From Acidobacteriota bacterium (GTDB lineage: Bacteria > Acidobacteriota > Thermoanaerobaculia > Gp7-AA8): 64,000 bases of DNA. A program made the position numbers and the translations under genes. Shown here piece by piece: positions 45,901 to 55,284 of this stretch (position 1 is its first letter; every line of letters begins with the position of its first letter). The stretch lies in the NCBI GenBank assembly GCA_019244185.1, contig JAFATB010000025.1:310001-374000 (forward strand), in the 5' to 3' direction. Below the pieces are notes generated by a model. It was given only the letters and a program-made list of their open reading frames with translations, did no database searches and was not told the DNA's origin.

Positions 45901-46681
45901 CGTCGCCGAGGTCGATCTTCGGGTACGACATGTCGAGGGAGTCGAGCGTCTCGGCGATCGTGCGCGCGACGACGTAGTTGCGGTACCACTTCGCGTTCGC
46001 CGGCACGACGTACCACGGCGCCCACGCGGTGGAGGTCTTCTCGATCGCATCCTCGTACGCCTTCATGTAGTCCTTCCACAGCTTGCGCTCATCGAGGTCG
46101 CCGTGCTGGAACTTCCAGCGCTTGGTCGGATCGTCGATGCGCTCCTGCAGGCGCTTGCGCTGCTCGTCCGCGCTGATGTGCAGGAAGAACTTGAGGACGA
46201 TGGTGTCGTTCTCGACGAGCATCCGCTCGAAGTCGTTGATCTGCTGATAGCGCTCCCGCCACTGCTTCTCCGGCACCAGCTCGTGCACGCGCACGACCAG
46301 CACGTCCTCGTAGTGACTACGGTTGAAGACCGCGACCTCGCCCGCGGACGGCGTCTGCGCGTGAACGCGCCAGAGGTAGTCGTGCGCGAGCTCGTCCGGC
46401 GACGGCTTGCGGAACGAGACCACGCGCACGCCGGCGGGGTTAAAGCCGCTCATCACGTGGCGCACCGTGCCGTCTTTGCCCGACGTGTCCATGCCCTGCA
46501 GCACGACCAGCACTTTGCGGCGGCGCTCCGCGAAGAGAAGCTCCTGCAGCTCGCGCAGGCGATCGACGAGCTTCTCGCTTTCTTTCTTCGCCTCGGATTT
46601 TTTGTCGGCGAGCGGCGTGTCGTCGGGATCGATCTCGCTGAGGTCGATCTTCGTGCCCGGGTCGATGCGATGCTTGTTCAC
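45887..46681 (-). CDS. Polyphosphate kinase 2 (PPK2) family protein
   Basis: About 264 aa. Walker A-type GMDTSGKDG, then HVMSGFNPAGVRVVSF, the lid RPTDEE-like FRKPSPDELAHDYLWR, FNRSHYEDVLVVRVH and WKFQHGDLDERKLW are diagnostic of PPK2 polyphosphate:nucleotide phosphotransferases. They transfer phosphate between polyphosphate and AMP, ADP or GDP; the class (I, II or III) is not decidable here. The chosen GTG start (VNKHRIDPGTK) leaves 7 bp to the upstream ogt stop. An ATG at 46717 would overlap ogt by 29 bp and add 12 non-conserved residues. Probably co-transcribed with ogt. Confidence 0.9.
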   Translation of the reverse strand: MNKHRIDPGTKIDLSEIDPDDTPLADKKSEAKKESEKLVDRLRELQELLFAERRRKVLVVLQGMDTSGKDGTVRHVMSGFNPAGVRVVSFRKPSPDELAHDYLWRVHAQTPSAGEVAVFNRSHYEDVLVVRVHELVPEKQWRERYQQINDFERMLVENDTIVLKFFLHISADEQRKRLQERIDDPTKRWKFQHGDLDERKLWKDYMKAYEDAIEKTSTAWAPWYVVPANAKWYRNYVVARTIAETLDSLDMSYPKIDLGDVKVE

Positions 46682-46688
46682 ACGCGCA

Positions 46689-47132
46689 TCAGAACAGGCG
46701 GCGCCCCTCGTGCGCAAGCAGCCACTGTTTGCGCTCGATTCCGCCGCCGTAGCCGGTGAGCGTTCCGTTCGAGCCGATGACGCGATGACACGGCACGATG
46801 ACGGCGATGGGATTCGCGCCGTTCGCCGCGCCGACCGCGCGCACCGCGTTCGGCCGTCCGATGCGATGCGCGATCTCGGCGTACGTGACGGTCGCGCCGT
46901 ACGGCACGCGCAGCAGCTCGTCCCACACCGCGCGCTGGAACTCGGTGCCGCGCGGCGCGAGGTCGAGCTCGAACACGGTGCGTTTGCCGTCGAAGTACTC
47001 GCGCAACTGCACGATTGCGGGATGAGACGCGTCCGCTTCGCGGAGTCCGTGCGGACGGAAGCTCACCGCGACGACGCGTTCATCGTCGTCGATCGCAACG
47101 TGCAACGGACCAATCCGCGAATCGAAGCTCAC
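46689..47132 (-). CDS. ogt: Methylated-DNA-[protein]-cysteine S-methyltransferase
   Basis: A 147-aa repair protein that removes O6-alkyl groups from guanine by irreversible transfer to its own Cys. The active site is VPCHRVIGSNG, preceded by the helix-turn-helix YAEIAHRIGRPNAVRAVGAA and FQRAVWDELLRVPYG, and followed by LTGYGGGIERKQWLL. The length is that of the stand-alone Ogt type without the Ada N-terminal domain. A GTG start at 47132 gives the expected MSFDSRIGPL N-terminus. The PPK2-family gene follows 7 bp downstream. Confidence 0.95.
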   Translation of the reverse strand: MSFDSRIGPLHVAIDDDERVVAVSFRPHGLREADASHPAIVQLREYFDGKRTVFELDLAPRGTEFQRAVWDELLRVPYGATVTYAEIAHRIGRPNAVRAVGAANGANPIAVIVPCHRVIGSNGTLTGYGGGIERKQWLLAHEGRRLF

Positions 47133-47182
47133 CGTACCGTAGAATAACGCCTACCGATCCCATCACAGCGAGGGAACTCTTC

Positions 47183-48169
47183 ATGAAAACCTTCTTCAAG
47201 GTCATCGGCATCGCCGTGCTGACCATCGTCGCGCTCGCGGCGATCGGCGTGTCGTGGCTCGCGCTGCGCAAGCCGGCGCAGCGTCCGGCGTCCGCCGAGC
47301 GCATCGAAGCGACGCCGGAGCGCATCGCGCGCGGCTCCTATCTCGTCAACCACGTGGCCGACTGCCTCGGCTGCCACTCCGAGCACACGCTTGCGTACGG
47401 GTTCCCCATCAAACCGGGACGCGAAGGCGCCGGCGGCATCGTGTGGGACGAGAAGATGGGCTTCCCCGGCCGCCTCGCCGCCGCCAACCTCACGCCCGAT
47501 CCCGAGACGGGACTCGGCAAGTGGTCCGACGGCGAGATCCTCCGCGCGATGCGCGAAGGCGTCGACCGCAACGGCGACGCGCTCTTTCCGATCATGCCGT
47601 ACGTGCAGCTGCGCAATCTCTCCGACGACGACGCGAAGGCGATCGTCGCGTACCTCCGCACGCTGCGCCCGATCCGGTACGAGAAGCCGAAGAAGCAGCT
47701 GAACGTGCCGCTCAATTTCATCGAGAAGTTCATCCCGCAGCCGCTCGAAGGCCGCGTGACCGCGCCCGATCCGAACGACAGCGTGGCCTACGGCCGCTAC
47801 CTCACGCGCATCGGCGGCTGCTACGAATGCCACACGCCGCACGACAACAAGGGACCCATCGAGGCGCAGGCGTTCAGCGGCGGCTGGGAAATGATTGGCC
47901 CGTGGGGCCGCAACGTGACCGCGAACCTCACGCCGCACCCCGACACGTTCGTCGGCCGCGCCACGAAGGCGGAGTTCATCGGCCGCTTCCGCGCCTTCGC
48001 GAACTTCACCGCCGCCAACGCCCCCGCCGCCCCCAAAGGCCGCAACACCGTCATGCCGTGGATCGAGCTCTCCGGCATGACCGACCACGACCTCGGCGCG
48101 ATCTACGACTATCTGAAGACCGTGACGCCGGTGGCGAAGAAGGTGGACACGTTCCCAAACGCACAGTGA
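47183..48169 (+). CDS. Dihaem c-type cytochrome
   Basis: A 328-aa protein from ATG 47183. An N-terminal uncleaved or cleaved signal helix (about 5-27) exports it. Two haem-binding motifs are present: CLGCH (61-65) and CYECH (213-217). Axial Met candidates lie in LFPIMPYVQLRNLSDDDAKA and TVMPWIELSGMTDHDLGA, each near the end of a cytochrome c domain. It resembles periplasmic dihaem cytochromes that pass electrons to dehydrogenases or terminal oxidases. There are no partner redox genes next to it. The region 3' of it is a repeat-rich, gene-free stretch. Confidence 0.92.
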   Translation: MKTFFKVIGIAVLTIVALAAIGVSWLALRKPAQRPASAERIEATPERIARGSYLVNHVADCLGCHSEHTLAYGFPIKPGREGAGGIVWDEKMGFPGRLAAANLTPDPETGLGKWSDGEILRAMREGVDRNGDALFPIMPYVQLRNLSDDDAKAIVAYLRTLRPIRYEKPKKQLNVPLNFIEKFIPQPLEGRVTAPDPNDSVAYGRYLTRIGGCYECHTPHDNKGPIEAQAFSGGWEMIGPWGRNVTANLTPHPDTFVGRATKAEFIGRFRAFANFTAANAPAAPKGRNTVMPWIELSGMTDHDLGAIYDYLKTVTPVAKKVDTFPNAQ

Positions 48170-48183
48170 GCCGGTCCGACCGG

Positions 48184-48279
48184 GCCGGTGCAACCGGCTG
48201 CGCTAAAGGCCCAGCCTACCCGCACGTGCGGGCCGGTGCGACCGGCTGCGCTAAAGGCCAAGCCTACCCGCACGTACGG
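48184..48279. repeat. Two direct 48-bp repeats
   Basis: Copies at 48184-48231 and 48232-48279 differ at three positions. Each has GGCTGCGCTAAAGGC in the middle and ends CCGCACGTGCGG (a palindrome; CCGCACGTACGG in the second). A third, inverted copy is at 48560-48607. The internal dyads suggest a REP-like or other dispersed intergenic element. Confidence 0.85.
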
Positions 48280-48607
48280 CTGCCCTCAATGTCGTTTGGG
48301 GGCGGCCGCATGTGCGCGTCGTATCGTGGGGACATGCATCGCATTCGCCCCGTCTCCGCCGCTGACTGCGCCGCACTAATCCCCGCGAGATAGATCACGG
48401 ACGGATGAATCGCCGACCGCCCGCCATCGACGACTGCGCGCAACTCGTGCGCAGCGCGGCGAGTGCAGCGCAGTCAGCGGCGGAGATGGGACGAATGCGA
48501 TGGATGCGCCGCACGATACGACGCGCACATGCGGCCACTCGGAGCGATATTCAGGGCAGCCGCACGTGCGACTAGGCTAGGCCCTTAGCGCAGCCGGTCG
48601 GACCGGC
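48232..48607. repeat. 146-bp inverted duplication around an 84-bp centre
   Basis: The left arm 48232-48377 and right arm 48462-48607 are imperfect reverse complements along their full length. Matching landmarks include the 48-bp element, a CGGCTGCCCT block, CGCATGTGCGCGTCGTATCG and CCGCCGCTGACTGCG. Both arms include the first codons of the GNAT-like reading frame, facing each other. Confidence 0.85.
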
Positions 48608-48682
48608 GGCTCGCAGCGCGCGCATGAGGCGCTGGGCTTCGAGGTCGTCGATCGGATCGTGAACTATCGCAAGCGTTTGTGA
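48334..48682 (+). pseudogene. Disrupted GNAT acetyltransferase remnant
   Basis: On the plus strand MHRIRPVSAADCAALIPAR ends in a TAG at 48391-48393, a typical GNAT N-terminus (xxIRPxxxxDxxAL). At about 48623-48682 the frame HEALGFEVVDRIVNYRKRL ends in TGA, a typical GNAT C-terminus. The catalytic acetyl-CoA-binding middle is missing. On the minus strand of the right arm a second N-terminus (RIHRIRPISAADCAALAA) continues into the central 84 bp. So a GNAT gene, or two copies, was broken by an inverted duplication and deletion. No functional protein can be made. Confidence 0.7.
48378..48461. other. Central loop of the inverted duplication
   Basis: 84 bp that continue the minus-strand GNAT-like reading frame of the right arm (ALRTSCAQSS) and stop shortly after. 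Apart from this and the flanking repeats I see nothing else in the 555-bp gene-free stretch 48170-48724. Confidence 0.5.
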
Positions 48683-48714
48683 GAGCGGCGACCGCGTGCG
48701 GTCGCCGCTCTCAC
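48679..48714. terminator. Strong 17-bp hairpin, probable bidirectional terminator
   Basis: GTGAGAGCGGCGACCGC and GCGGTCGCCGCTCTCAC are perfect complements separated by 2 nt (a slightly shorter stem with a larger loop in practice). It lies between the GNAT remnant and the convergent giant adhesin-like gene, whose stop is 11 bp away. TGTTT follows on the plus strand. Confidence 0.7.
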
Positions 48715-48724
48715 TGTTTCACCT

Positions 48725-51700
48725 TCAGCTCAGACGGCGCACGGCGAGCGCGGCGAGCAGCGCGGCGACCGCGAGCAGCGCCCATTCGTCGAGCGTTGGG
48801 ATGGGGAGGATCTGCTGGATGACGACCGGCGTGGCGACGTCGTTGTTCGACGGATCGTCGTCGTTGTCGGGATCGGCATCCGTGCCGTTCTGCGAGATGT
48901 CGGTCACCGTCACCCCTTCGGGCGACTGGCCGCTGCCGCTGGTCGAGACGTTGTACGTCTTGTCTTCGCAGTTCGCGACGAGGTGGACGTTGATGTGCAC
49001 GATCGCGGTCTGTCCGGGTTGCAGCGTCGCGCCGGCGAGCAGCAGGTTCTGATTCGACGCGCCGTTGTACGCCGGGTCGACGGCGAGGTCGCTGCTGGTG
49101 ATCGACGTGACGCTGTACGTCGCCGGCGGCACGAAGACGCTCGCGAGCGGGGTCGTGGCCTGCACGTTCGACAGCGCGACGTTGCCGAGGTTCTCGAGGC
49201 GGACGTCGAAGACGAGATCGTAGACGCCGCAGGTGCCGGTGTACGTCGACGTCACGTTCATCGCCACGCCGATGCGCGGGCTCTCCGCGACGATCGTGAC
49301 GAGGTGATCCTCGACTTCGCCGTCGGGCGCGAGTCCGGTGACACCGAGGCCGGTCTGCGACGAGATGCGCGCGCGGGCCACGGCGGTTCCCGCCGGCGTG
49401 TTGAGCGGCACCGTCATCGGGAACGACTGCGCGGTGTTCGCGGCGAGCAGCTGATCGGTGACGACGTGCTCACCCGCATCGTTCCAGTCGCCGTCGTGGT
49501 TGTAGTCGACCCAGAGATTGACGAAGCCGCCGGTGGCGCCGGCCTGCAGCGTGACGGTGCCGTCGGTGCCGGAGACGTAGCTGGCCGCGAACGTCACGCC
49601 GTTCTCGTCGTCGATGCCGGCCGTGTCGTCGCCGTCGGCACCGGCGCTCGGCGCGCCGTCGGCTTCCGTATCGACACTCGGGCCGAGGGTCGGATTGTTG
49701 GCGACGAGCACGACGTGCCGCGCGCCGTTCGACGCGAGGAGCGTCGGATACGTCGGATCGGGCGCATCGCCGAAGTCGAGACCTTCGACGTCGATGGCGT
49801 AGTCCTCGACCTCGCCGTTGGTTGCGGCGCCGGTGGGCGTGGCGATACCGGTGGAGCTGAGGCGGAAGCGCGCGTAGCTGGCGGACGTGTGCGCGTTGCA
49901 CGGCACGTTCACGGGGATGACGTTCGCGCCGGCGCTCACCGCGAGCGACGTGGCGATGCGGTCGCCGGCGTCGAACGTGCCGTTGCCGTCGAAGTCGATC
50001 CATGCGTCGAGGCGCGGCGTGGCGATGCCGGCGGTGTTCGTCAGCGTCACGGTCACGTTCTGCGTCGAGCAGGCGACGAGTGCGGACGGCAGCAGGACGC
50101 CGTCTTCATCCGCGCCGTCGCCGGTCGCGCCGCTGCTCGGCTGGCCGTTGCTCTCCGCATCGACGGTCGCGCCGAGGGAGAAGCCGGTGACGAGGATGTG
50201 ATGCGGGCCGTCGGCCGCGAGCGAGGTGCCGTACGAATCGGGCGCATCGCCGAAGTCGACCGCGCCGATGGTGAACGCGTAGTCCTCGACCTCGCCGTCC
50301 GCGGCGTCGCTCGTCGGCGTCAAGCCGCCGGCGGACGAGAGGCGGAAGCGCGCGTACGTCAGGCCTGACGTAGCGTTGCACGGCACGGTCGTGGTGAGCG
50401 CGTTCGCGCCGGCGATCACGGGGACGTTGATGAAGATCTGTTCGCCCGCGTCGGCGAAGTCGCCGTCGCCGTTGTAGTCGATCCACGCGTCGAGTTTCGC
50501 CGCGCCGCTGCTGGTCACGGTGAACGATGCCGGATCGCACGTCGCGAAGGTCGACGTCAGCACGACGCCGTCCTCGTCGTCGGCGCAAGTGCCGATGCGG
50601 CTCGTGCCGGTCGCGAGATCGTCGCCATTTGCGCCGACACTGTCCTGCGACGCGGTCTCGGTGTCGACGCAGGTACCAAGGTACAACGGTACGAGCGGAT
50701 CGACGACGTGCTCGGCGGAGCCGTAGCTCGCCGGCGCGTCGCCGAAGTCGGCGCCGGTCACGGTGACGGCGTAGTCCTCGACCTCGCCGTCGGCCGCGGG
50801 ACCGGTGGGTGCGAGGCCGCCGGCGCTCGAGCAGCGGAAGCGCGCGTAGGTCGTGCCAGGGAGCGCGTTCGCGGGCACGGCCGGATTGAGAACCGTCGGC
50901 GCTCCGATGGGAATGACGAGCGACGCGGCGATCTGTTCGCCGTTGTCGTTGAAAACACCGTTCTGGTTCCAGTCGACCCACGCGTCGAGCGTGCACGGCG
51001 TGGGACCGCCGGACGTGACGGAGAACGCCGCCGTCGCGCCGGGCGTGAACGAGCCGCTGAACGCGACGCCGTCCTCGTCGTCGCCGCCGCTGCAGGTGCC
51101 GGTCGTGGTTCCGGCGGCGAGATCGTCAGCGTTCGCGGCGATGTTCTGCGCGAAACCGCCGTCGCTGTCGACGCACGCGCCGAGGTACGGGGCGTTCGAG
51201 ACGCCGAGCTGATGGCGCGGACCGTTGTCGAGCGCGGTCGTGTTGTAGTCGTTGTGCGCGACGCCCGCGCCGACGTCGGGCGCGTCGCCGTAATCGTAGA
51301 GCAGCGGCGTCACGCTGCCGGTGATGAAGCCGAAGTCGACGGTGAGGTTCGTGTCGTTGTTGCCGTCTTCCGACGTCGGCTCGCCGTTGTCGGTGAGCGT
51401 CACCGGATCGCTGGCGACGAGCGCGCCGACGTTGGTGCCGTTGTCGTCGCCGTTCACGTCGTCGTCGGGATCGGGCGCGGGATCGTTGCCGGTGCTCGTG
51501 GTGAGTCCCGCGAGCGCGCCGCCGCCGTTGAAGTTCTCGGGCGCGACGACGACGATGTAGTTGCCGGGCGCGAGGTTGTCGAAGCGATAGCGGCCGGCGA
51601 AGCCGCCGGACGTCGCGGTGGTGGACGAGCCGGAGAACTCGTCGAGCGTCGGCTCGCCGTCGTTGTTCACGTCGCGATAGAGATCGAGGCGGACGTCGTC

Positions 51701-54700
51701 GATGCCGCTCTCGCCGTTCTGCGGTTCGTACACGCCGTCGTTGTCGGTGTCGCGCCAGACCTGATCGCCGAGGGAGAGCGTGCCGGACGGCAGGATGAAG
51801 CCGGCGTCGAACGTGCGGTTCGTCTCGAGCGCGGCCACGCTGAAGATCGGCGTGAGGCCGGCGGCGTCGGGATCGGAATCGGCGGCATCGTCGCCGCCCG
51901 CGTTCGGCGTCGTCGCGGACGTCGCGGCCGCGGGCTGCACGAACTCGATGAAGTACGGCAGGCCCGGCGCGAGATGTTCGAAGAGGTAGTAGCCGGGACG
52001 TCCATACACGTCGTCGGCGGTGACGGTCGTGGCGATGAGCGGATCGCCGGCGCCCGGCTCGCGGGTGCCGTTGCCGTTGTCGAGATAGAGATGCACGGTG
52101 ACGCCGTTGAGTCCATTCGTCACCGGCTCGTTCTGGATGCCGTCGTGGTTGCTGTCGAACCAGACGTAGTCGCCGGCGGCGCCGAACGCGGTCGGCACGA
52201 GGCCGAAGTCGACGGTCGGATCGTTCTGGTTCGCGGCGAGCGTGACGAGGTGGGAGTTGCCGTTCGCATCGCCGTCGGAGTCTTCCGCGTCGTTCGTCGT
52301 GTCGCGCGCCGACGGAGTGTGATTCGGCGGGCGCACGATGTGGACGTAGTAGGCGCCGGGCGCGAGTCCCGGGAACGTGTACCAGCCGGGCGCGCCGGTG
52401 GGCGAATCGCTGGTGATCGTCGACGCGAGCGGCACGTCGTCGAGCGTTCCGACGACGCCGTCGGCGCCGGGCGAATAGAGCGTCACCGGCACGCCGTTGA
52501 GTCCCGTCGGTCCGTCGTTCTGGATGCCGTCGTCGTTCGTGTCGAGCCAGACGTAGTCGCCGAGGCTTGCGGCGTCGCAGGCGCCGAGCGCGATGCCGAC
52601 CTTCTGCGGTTCGGCGGCGAGCGAGCCGAGTCCGTCGGCGCGGTCGGCCTGATACGCGAACGAGTTGTACGCGATCGCGCTGGGCGGCACGTTGCCCGGC
52701 GTCGTCATGACGAACGTGAACTCGATGAAGTCGAACGGATTGACGACGCGGTTGCCGAATTCGAGCTTGAACGAACGCACGCTCGTGATCGGATCGGGCG
52801 CGACGGACGTCCAGTTCGGCGGATCGCAGCTCGTCGTCGGTCCGCCCACTTCCCCGCGACATGGATTGCCGGACGTCGAGTAGTAGATGGTCGTGCCCGA
52901 TGGCGGCACGATCGGCGCGGCGAGGAGCGGCGACCATTGCGAGCCGCGCGGGTTCGTGTCGCGCACGCCGGTGTCGCCGACGAACGGCAGGATGTCGACG
53001 AGCACGAAGTTCTGCATCGGCACGGTGCCGACGTTCTGCACGCGCAGGTGGTATTCGATGCCGCCGCCCGTGAGCGTGCCCGCGGAAGACGACACCGCGC
53101 CGCCGTCGCACGTGCCTTTGATCGTTTTGCTGGAGACGAGCTGCGCGATGCCGGCCACGGTGAGCGTGCCGGTGGCGCGGCAGAGCGTCTCCGCGGTGTC
53201 GCCGTCGCCGTCGTAGTCGAGCGCGTCCGGCTGCGACGAGCCGCTGCAGCGCAGGGCGAGCGACGGCGCGTCGGAGTCCATGGTCACGTCGTTGGACAGA
53301 CTTCCGGACTGTGCGCCGTTGCGGATGGTCGTATTGATGTTGATCCAGACTTGCTGATTGACGCCGAGATTGCCGCTGCCGGCGTTCCAGCTCCAGCGCA
53401 GCAGCGTGCGGCCGGTGCCGGCGAAGTTCGGGATCTGCGTGAAGTTCTGCGGCGCGGGCAGGCCCGTGGCCTGATCGTCGAACGTCCAGCTGACGAAGAC
53501 GAGATCGACCGGCAGGAGATCGGTGACGACGAGATCCTCCAGCGGCGCGGGATCGCTCGACTGCGCGGCGCTGCGCACGCGCAGACGCCAGGCGACGCTT
53601 TGTCCGGGATTGAAGGGACCGCCGCCGGAGAGGAGATCCTTCGCGGGATTGAGCTGCACGAACGGACCGCTGAGCGTGAAGGAGCGGCAGGCGTTGCGCG
53701 TGACGTTCGTCGGACCGGCGGTGTAGAGGGAGGTGAGGGCGGCGCAGTTCTGGATCGTGTCGCCGGCTGCGACGGGACCGCCGGCGTTGTCGGGATTGAT
53801 GATGCGTCCGGTGATCTGCGGCCGCGTCGACGCCGACATCCCGGCGGCGGCCTGGCCGTACTCCCAGCGCACGCGCGTGACGTACTCGCCCGCGCCGAGG
53901 CCGGGAGGCGGCGCGGTGAGCGTCGTGTTGGTGGTCGTGTTCGGCGAGCTGCCCCACAGCGTGAAGACGCCGGGCGCGGTGTTCTTCTCGTAGCTGACGC
54001 GCACGCCCTCGCCCGCGGCGAAGTCGGAGAGATTGTTGTACGCGCCGGTGGTGACGCTGGCGAGCTGCAGCTCGACCGGCAGCGTGTCGATGATGACGAG
54101 GTTGTCGAGCGGCACGTTGCCGTTGTTCGACGGCACGAGCTCGTAGCTGAAGGTCTGGTTGAGCGTCGGCGGATTCGGCGAGCTGCCGGAGACGTTCTTC
54201 TGCAGTGCCGCGCCGGGCGAGGGCACGAACGTCGTGACGTTGTGCGTCGTCGAGCCGACGCCGAGGTTCTCCGACGGCTTGCCGAGCGGCGTCGCGTCGG
54301 CGGTGAAGGTGTTCGTCACGCTCGTGCCGGACGGAAACGTCGCCGACGGGAACGTGACGTTGACGCTGACGTCGCAGTTGCTGCCGGGCGTGAGCGGCGT
54401 CGCGCACGGCGAGGTCCACGTCACGGTCGCGGGCGTCGTGCCGACGCAGCCGGGCTGGCAGTCGGCGGCGGGCGTCGCGCCGTTGAACACCGTTCCCGAG
54501 GGCAGCGTATCGACGACGGGACCGATCGAGGTGAGGTTCAGCGTGCCGTCGGCGTTCGAGTTCGCGATGCGCAGCCGGTACGTCTCGGGCATGTTGAGAT
54601 TCGCCGGCGACGTCGTTAGCGTCTTCGAGAGCGTCGCATTCTCGGCCGCGACCGCAGTGACGTTCACCGGCGGCGTGGTCATCGTGCCGGGCGACGGGCC

Positions 54701-55138
54701 GAGGTTCGTCCCGTCGGCGGTGTTCGTCGCGACGGTGCCGTCGGGAGTCGAACCGTTGGGGAACTTCACGTTGATGATGAGGTCCCCGCTATTGCCCGCG
54801 GGCAGCGGATTGATGAACGTGAACTGCACGCGCGTGCGTCCGGTGCCGCCGAAGTTCGGCGTCGTGTTGATCGCGGCGACGTCTCCGGTCGGACTCGCGG
54901 GCACGGTCGAGACGAGCTGCACTTCCGCCGGCAGGAGGTCGGTCACGCTCGCGTTGAGGCATGGTCCCGAGGTGCTGCTGCAGTTGTACGTGAGCCGGTA
55001 GCCGAATGTGGCGCCCGTCTGCTTCTTGTTGCCGGGATCGACCTGAATGGCCGATTTGACGAGCGGCTGCGCGGCGAGCTGCAGCGCGAACAGACAGGCC
55101 ACGACCAGGAATCCGGAGCGGAAACGGAGCACACCCAC
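48725..55138 (-). CDS. Giant surface protein: DUF11, SdrD-B, GEVED repeats, IPTL-CTERM tail
   Basis: A 2137-aa protein. Signal peptide (about 1-23, ending LQLAAQ). The N-terminal ~870 residues are DUF11-like repeats (LPSGTVFNGATPAADC, LPVELQLASVTTGAY, LLPVDLVFVSWTF). Then there are three SdrD-B/Cna-B-like repeats, each with GDYVW(L/F)D or GDQVWRD and DGIQN calcium-type loops (about 870-1300). Four GEVED-type modules follow (DFGDAPDSYGTS, DGADEDGV, DGEVEDYA), then a further DUF11-like region. The C-terminus PTLDEWALLAVAALLAALAV-RRLS is an IPTL-CTERM sorting signal: motif, one helix, basic end. Such tails are processed by exosortase-like enzymes; none is in the window. Likely an outer-surface or exported adhesin or fibre. 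It is transcribed alone, with its own terminator. Confidence 0.93.
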   Translation of the reverse strand: MGVLRFRSGFLVVACLFALQLAAQPLVKSAIQVDPGNKKQTGATFGYRLTYNCSSTSGPCLNASVTDLLPAEVQLVSTVPASPTGDVAAINTTPNFGGTGRTRVQFTFINPLPAGNSGDLIINVKFPNGSTPDGTVATNTADGTNLGPSPGTMTTPPVNVTAVAAENATLSKTLTTSPANLNMPETYRLRIANSNADGTLNLTSIGPVVDTLPSGTVFNGATPAADCQPGCVGTTPATVTWTSPCATPLTPGSNCDVSVNVTFPSATFPSGTSVTNTFTADATPLGKPSENLGVGSTTHNVTTFVPSPGAALQKNVSGSSPNPPTLNQTFSYELVPSNNGNVPLDNLVIIDTLPVELQLASVTTGAYNNLSDFAAGEGVRVSYEKNTAPGVFTLWGSSPNTTTNTTLTAPPPGLGAGEYVTRVRWEYGQAAAGMSASTRPQITGRIINPDNAGGPVAAGDTIQNCAALTSLYTAGPTNVTRNACRSFTLSGPFVQLNPAKDLLSGGGPFNPGQSVAWRLRVRSAAQSSDPAPLEDLVVTDLLPVDLVFVSWTFDDQATGLPAPQNFTQIPNFAGTGRTLLRWSWNAGSGNLGVNQQVWININTTIRNGAQSGSLSNDVTMDSDAPSLALRCSGSSQPDALDYDGDGDTAETLCRATGTLTVAGIAQLVSSKTIKGTCDGGAVSSSAGTLTGGGIEYHLRVQNVGTVPMQNFVLVDILPFVGDTGVRDTNPRGSQWSPLLAAPIVPPSGTTIYYSTSGNPCRGEVGGPTTSCDPPNWTSVAPDPITSVRSFKLEFGNRVVNPFDFIEFTFVMTTPGNVPPSAIAYNSFAYQADRADGLGSLAAEPQKVGIALGACDAASLGDYVWLDTNDDGIQNDGPTGLNGVPVTLYSPGADGVVGTLDDVPLASTITSDSPTGAPGWYTFPGLAPGAYYVHIVRPPNHTPSARDTTNDAEDSDGDANGNSHLVTLAANQNDPTVDFGLVPTAFGAAGDYVWFDSNHDGIQNEPVTNGLNGVTVHLYLDNGNGTREPGAGDPLIATTVTADDVYGRPGYYLFEHLAPGLPYFIEFVQPAAATSATTPNAGGDDAADSDPDAAGLTPIFSVAALETNRTFDAGFILPSGTLSLGDQVWRDTDNDGVYEPQNGESGIDDVRLDLYRDVNNDGEPTLDEFSGSSTTATSGGFAGRYRFDNLAPGNYIVVVAPENFNGGGALAGLTTSTGNDPAPDPDDDVNGDDNGTNVGALVASDPVTLTDNGEPTSEDGNNDTNLTVDFGFITGSVTPLLYDYGDAPDVGAGVAHNDYNTTALDNGPRHQLGVSNAPYLGACVDSDGGFAQNIAANADDLAAGTTTGTCSGGDDEDGVAFSGSFTPGATAAFSVTSGGPTPCTLDAWVDWNQNGVFNDNGEQIAASLVIPIGAPTVLNPAVPANALPGTTYARFRCSSAGGLAPTGPAADGEVEDYAVTVTGADFGDAPASYGSAEHVVDPLVPLYLGTCVDTETASQDSVGANGDDLATGTSRIGTCADDEDGVVLTSTFATCDPASFTVTSSGAAKLDAWIDYNGDGDFADAGEQIFINVPVIAGANALTTTVPCNATSGLTYARFRLSSAGGLTPTSDAADGEVEDYAFTIGAVDFGDAPDSYGTSLAADGPHHILVTGFSLGATVDAESNGQPSSGATGDGADEDGVLLPSALVACSTQNVTVTLTNTAGIATPRLDAWIDFDGNGTFDAGDRIATSLAVSAGANVIPVNVPCNAHTSASYARFRLSSTGIATPTGAATNGEVEDYAIDVEGLDFGDAPDPTYPTLLASNGARHVVLVANNPTLGPSVDTEADGAPSAGADGDDTAGIDDENGVTFAASYVSGTDGTVTLQAGATGGFVNLWVDYNHDGDWNDAGEHVVTDQLLAANTAQSFPMTVPLNTPAGTAVARARISSQTGLGVTGLAPDGEVEDHLVTIVAESPRIGVAMNVTSTYTGTCGVYDLVFDVRLENLGNVALSNVQATTPLASVFVPPATYSVTSITSSDLAVDPAYNGASNQNLLLAGATLQPGQTAIVHINVHLVANCEDKTYNVSTSGSGQSPEGVTVTDISQNGTDADPDNDDDPSNNDVATPVVIQQILPIPTLDEWALLAVAALLAALAVRRLS

Positions 55139-55284
55139 CTCCTACCTTGCGCGAACGGATTTCGGGGGACGAGAAACGACCGCGCGCAGGGTAGCATCCC
55201 GCGCGCAACAGAACGTCAGCGCGGCGCGAAAGAGGCGTCGTTTCGACGCAAAACTCCTCTGCCGCAATTCCGTATAAGCGGCGC
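55139..55284. other. Divergent promoter region, nothing else recognised
   Basis: 146 bp between the starts of the giant surface gene and the ABC ATPase gene. Promoters for both must lie here. No operator palindrome or RNA element is evident by eye. Confidence 0.4.

Noticed and set aside
50708..54619. Very long plus-strand open frame (about 1300 codons) opposite the giant surface gene
   Set aside because: Arg/Val/Ala-rich with no domains; an antisense shadow of a GC-rich repetitive gene whose minus-strand frame has clear domains and a signal peptide.
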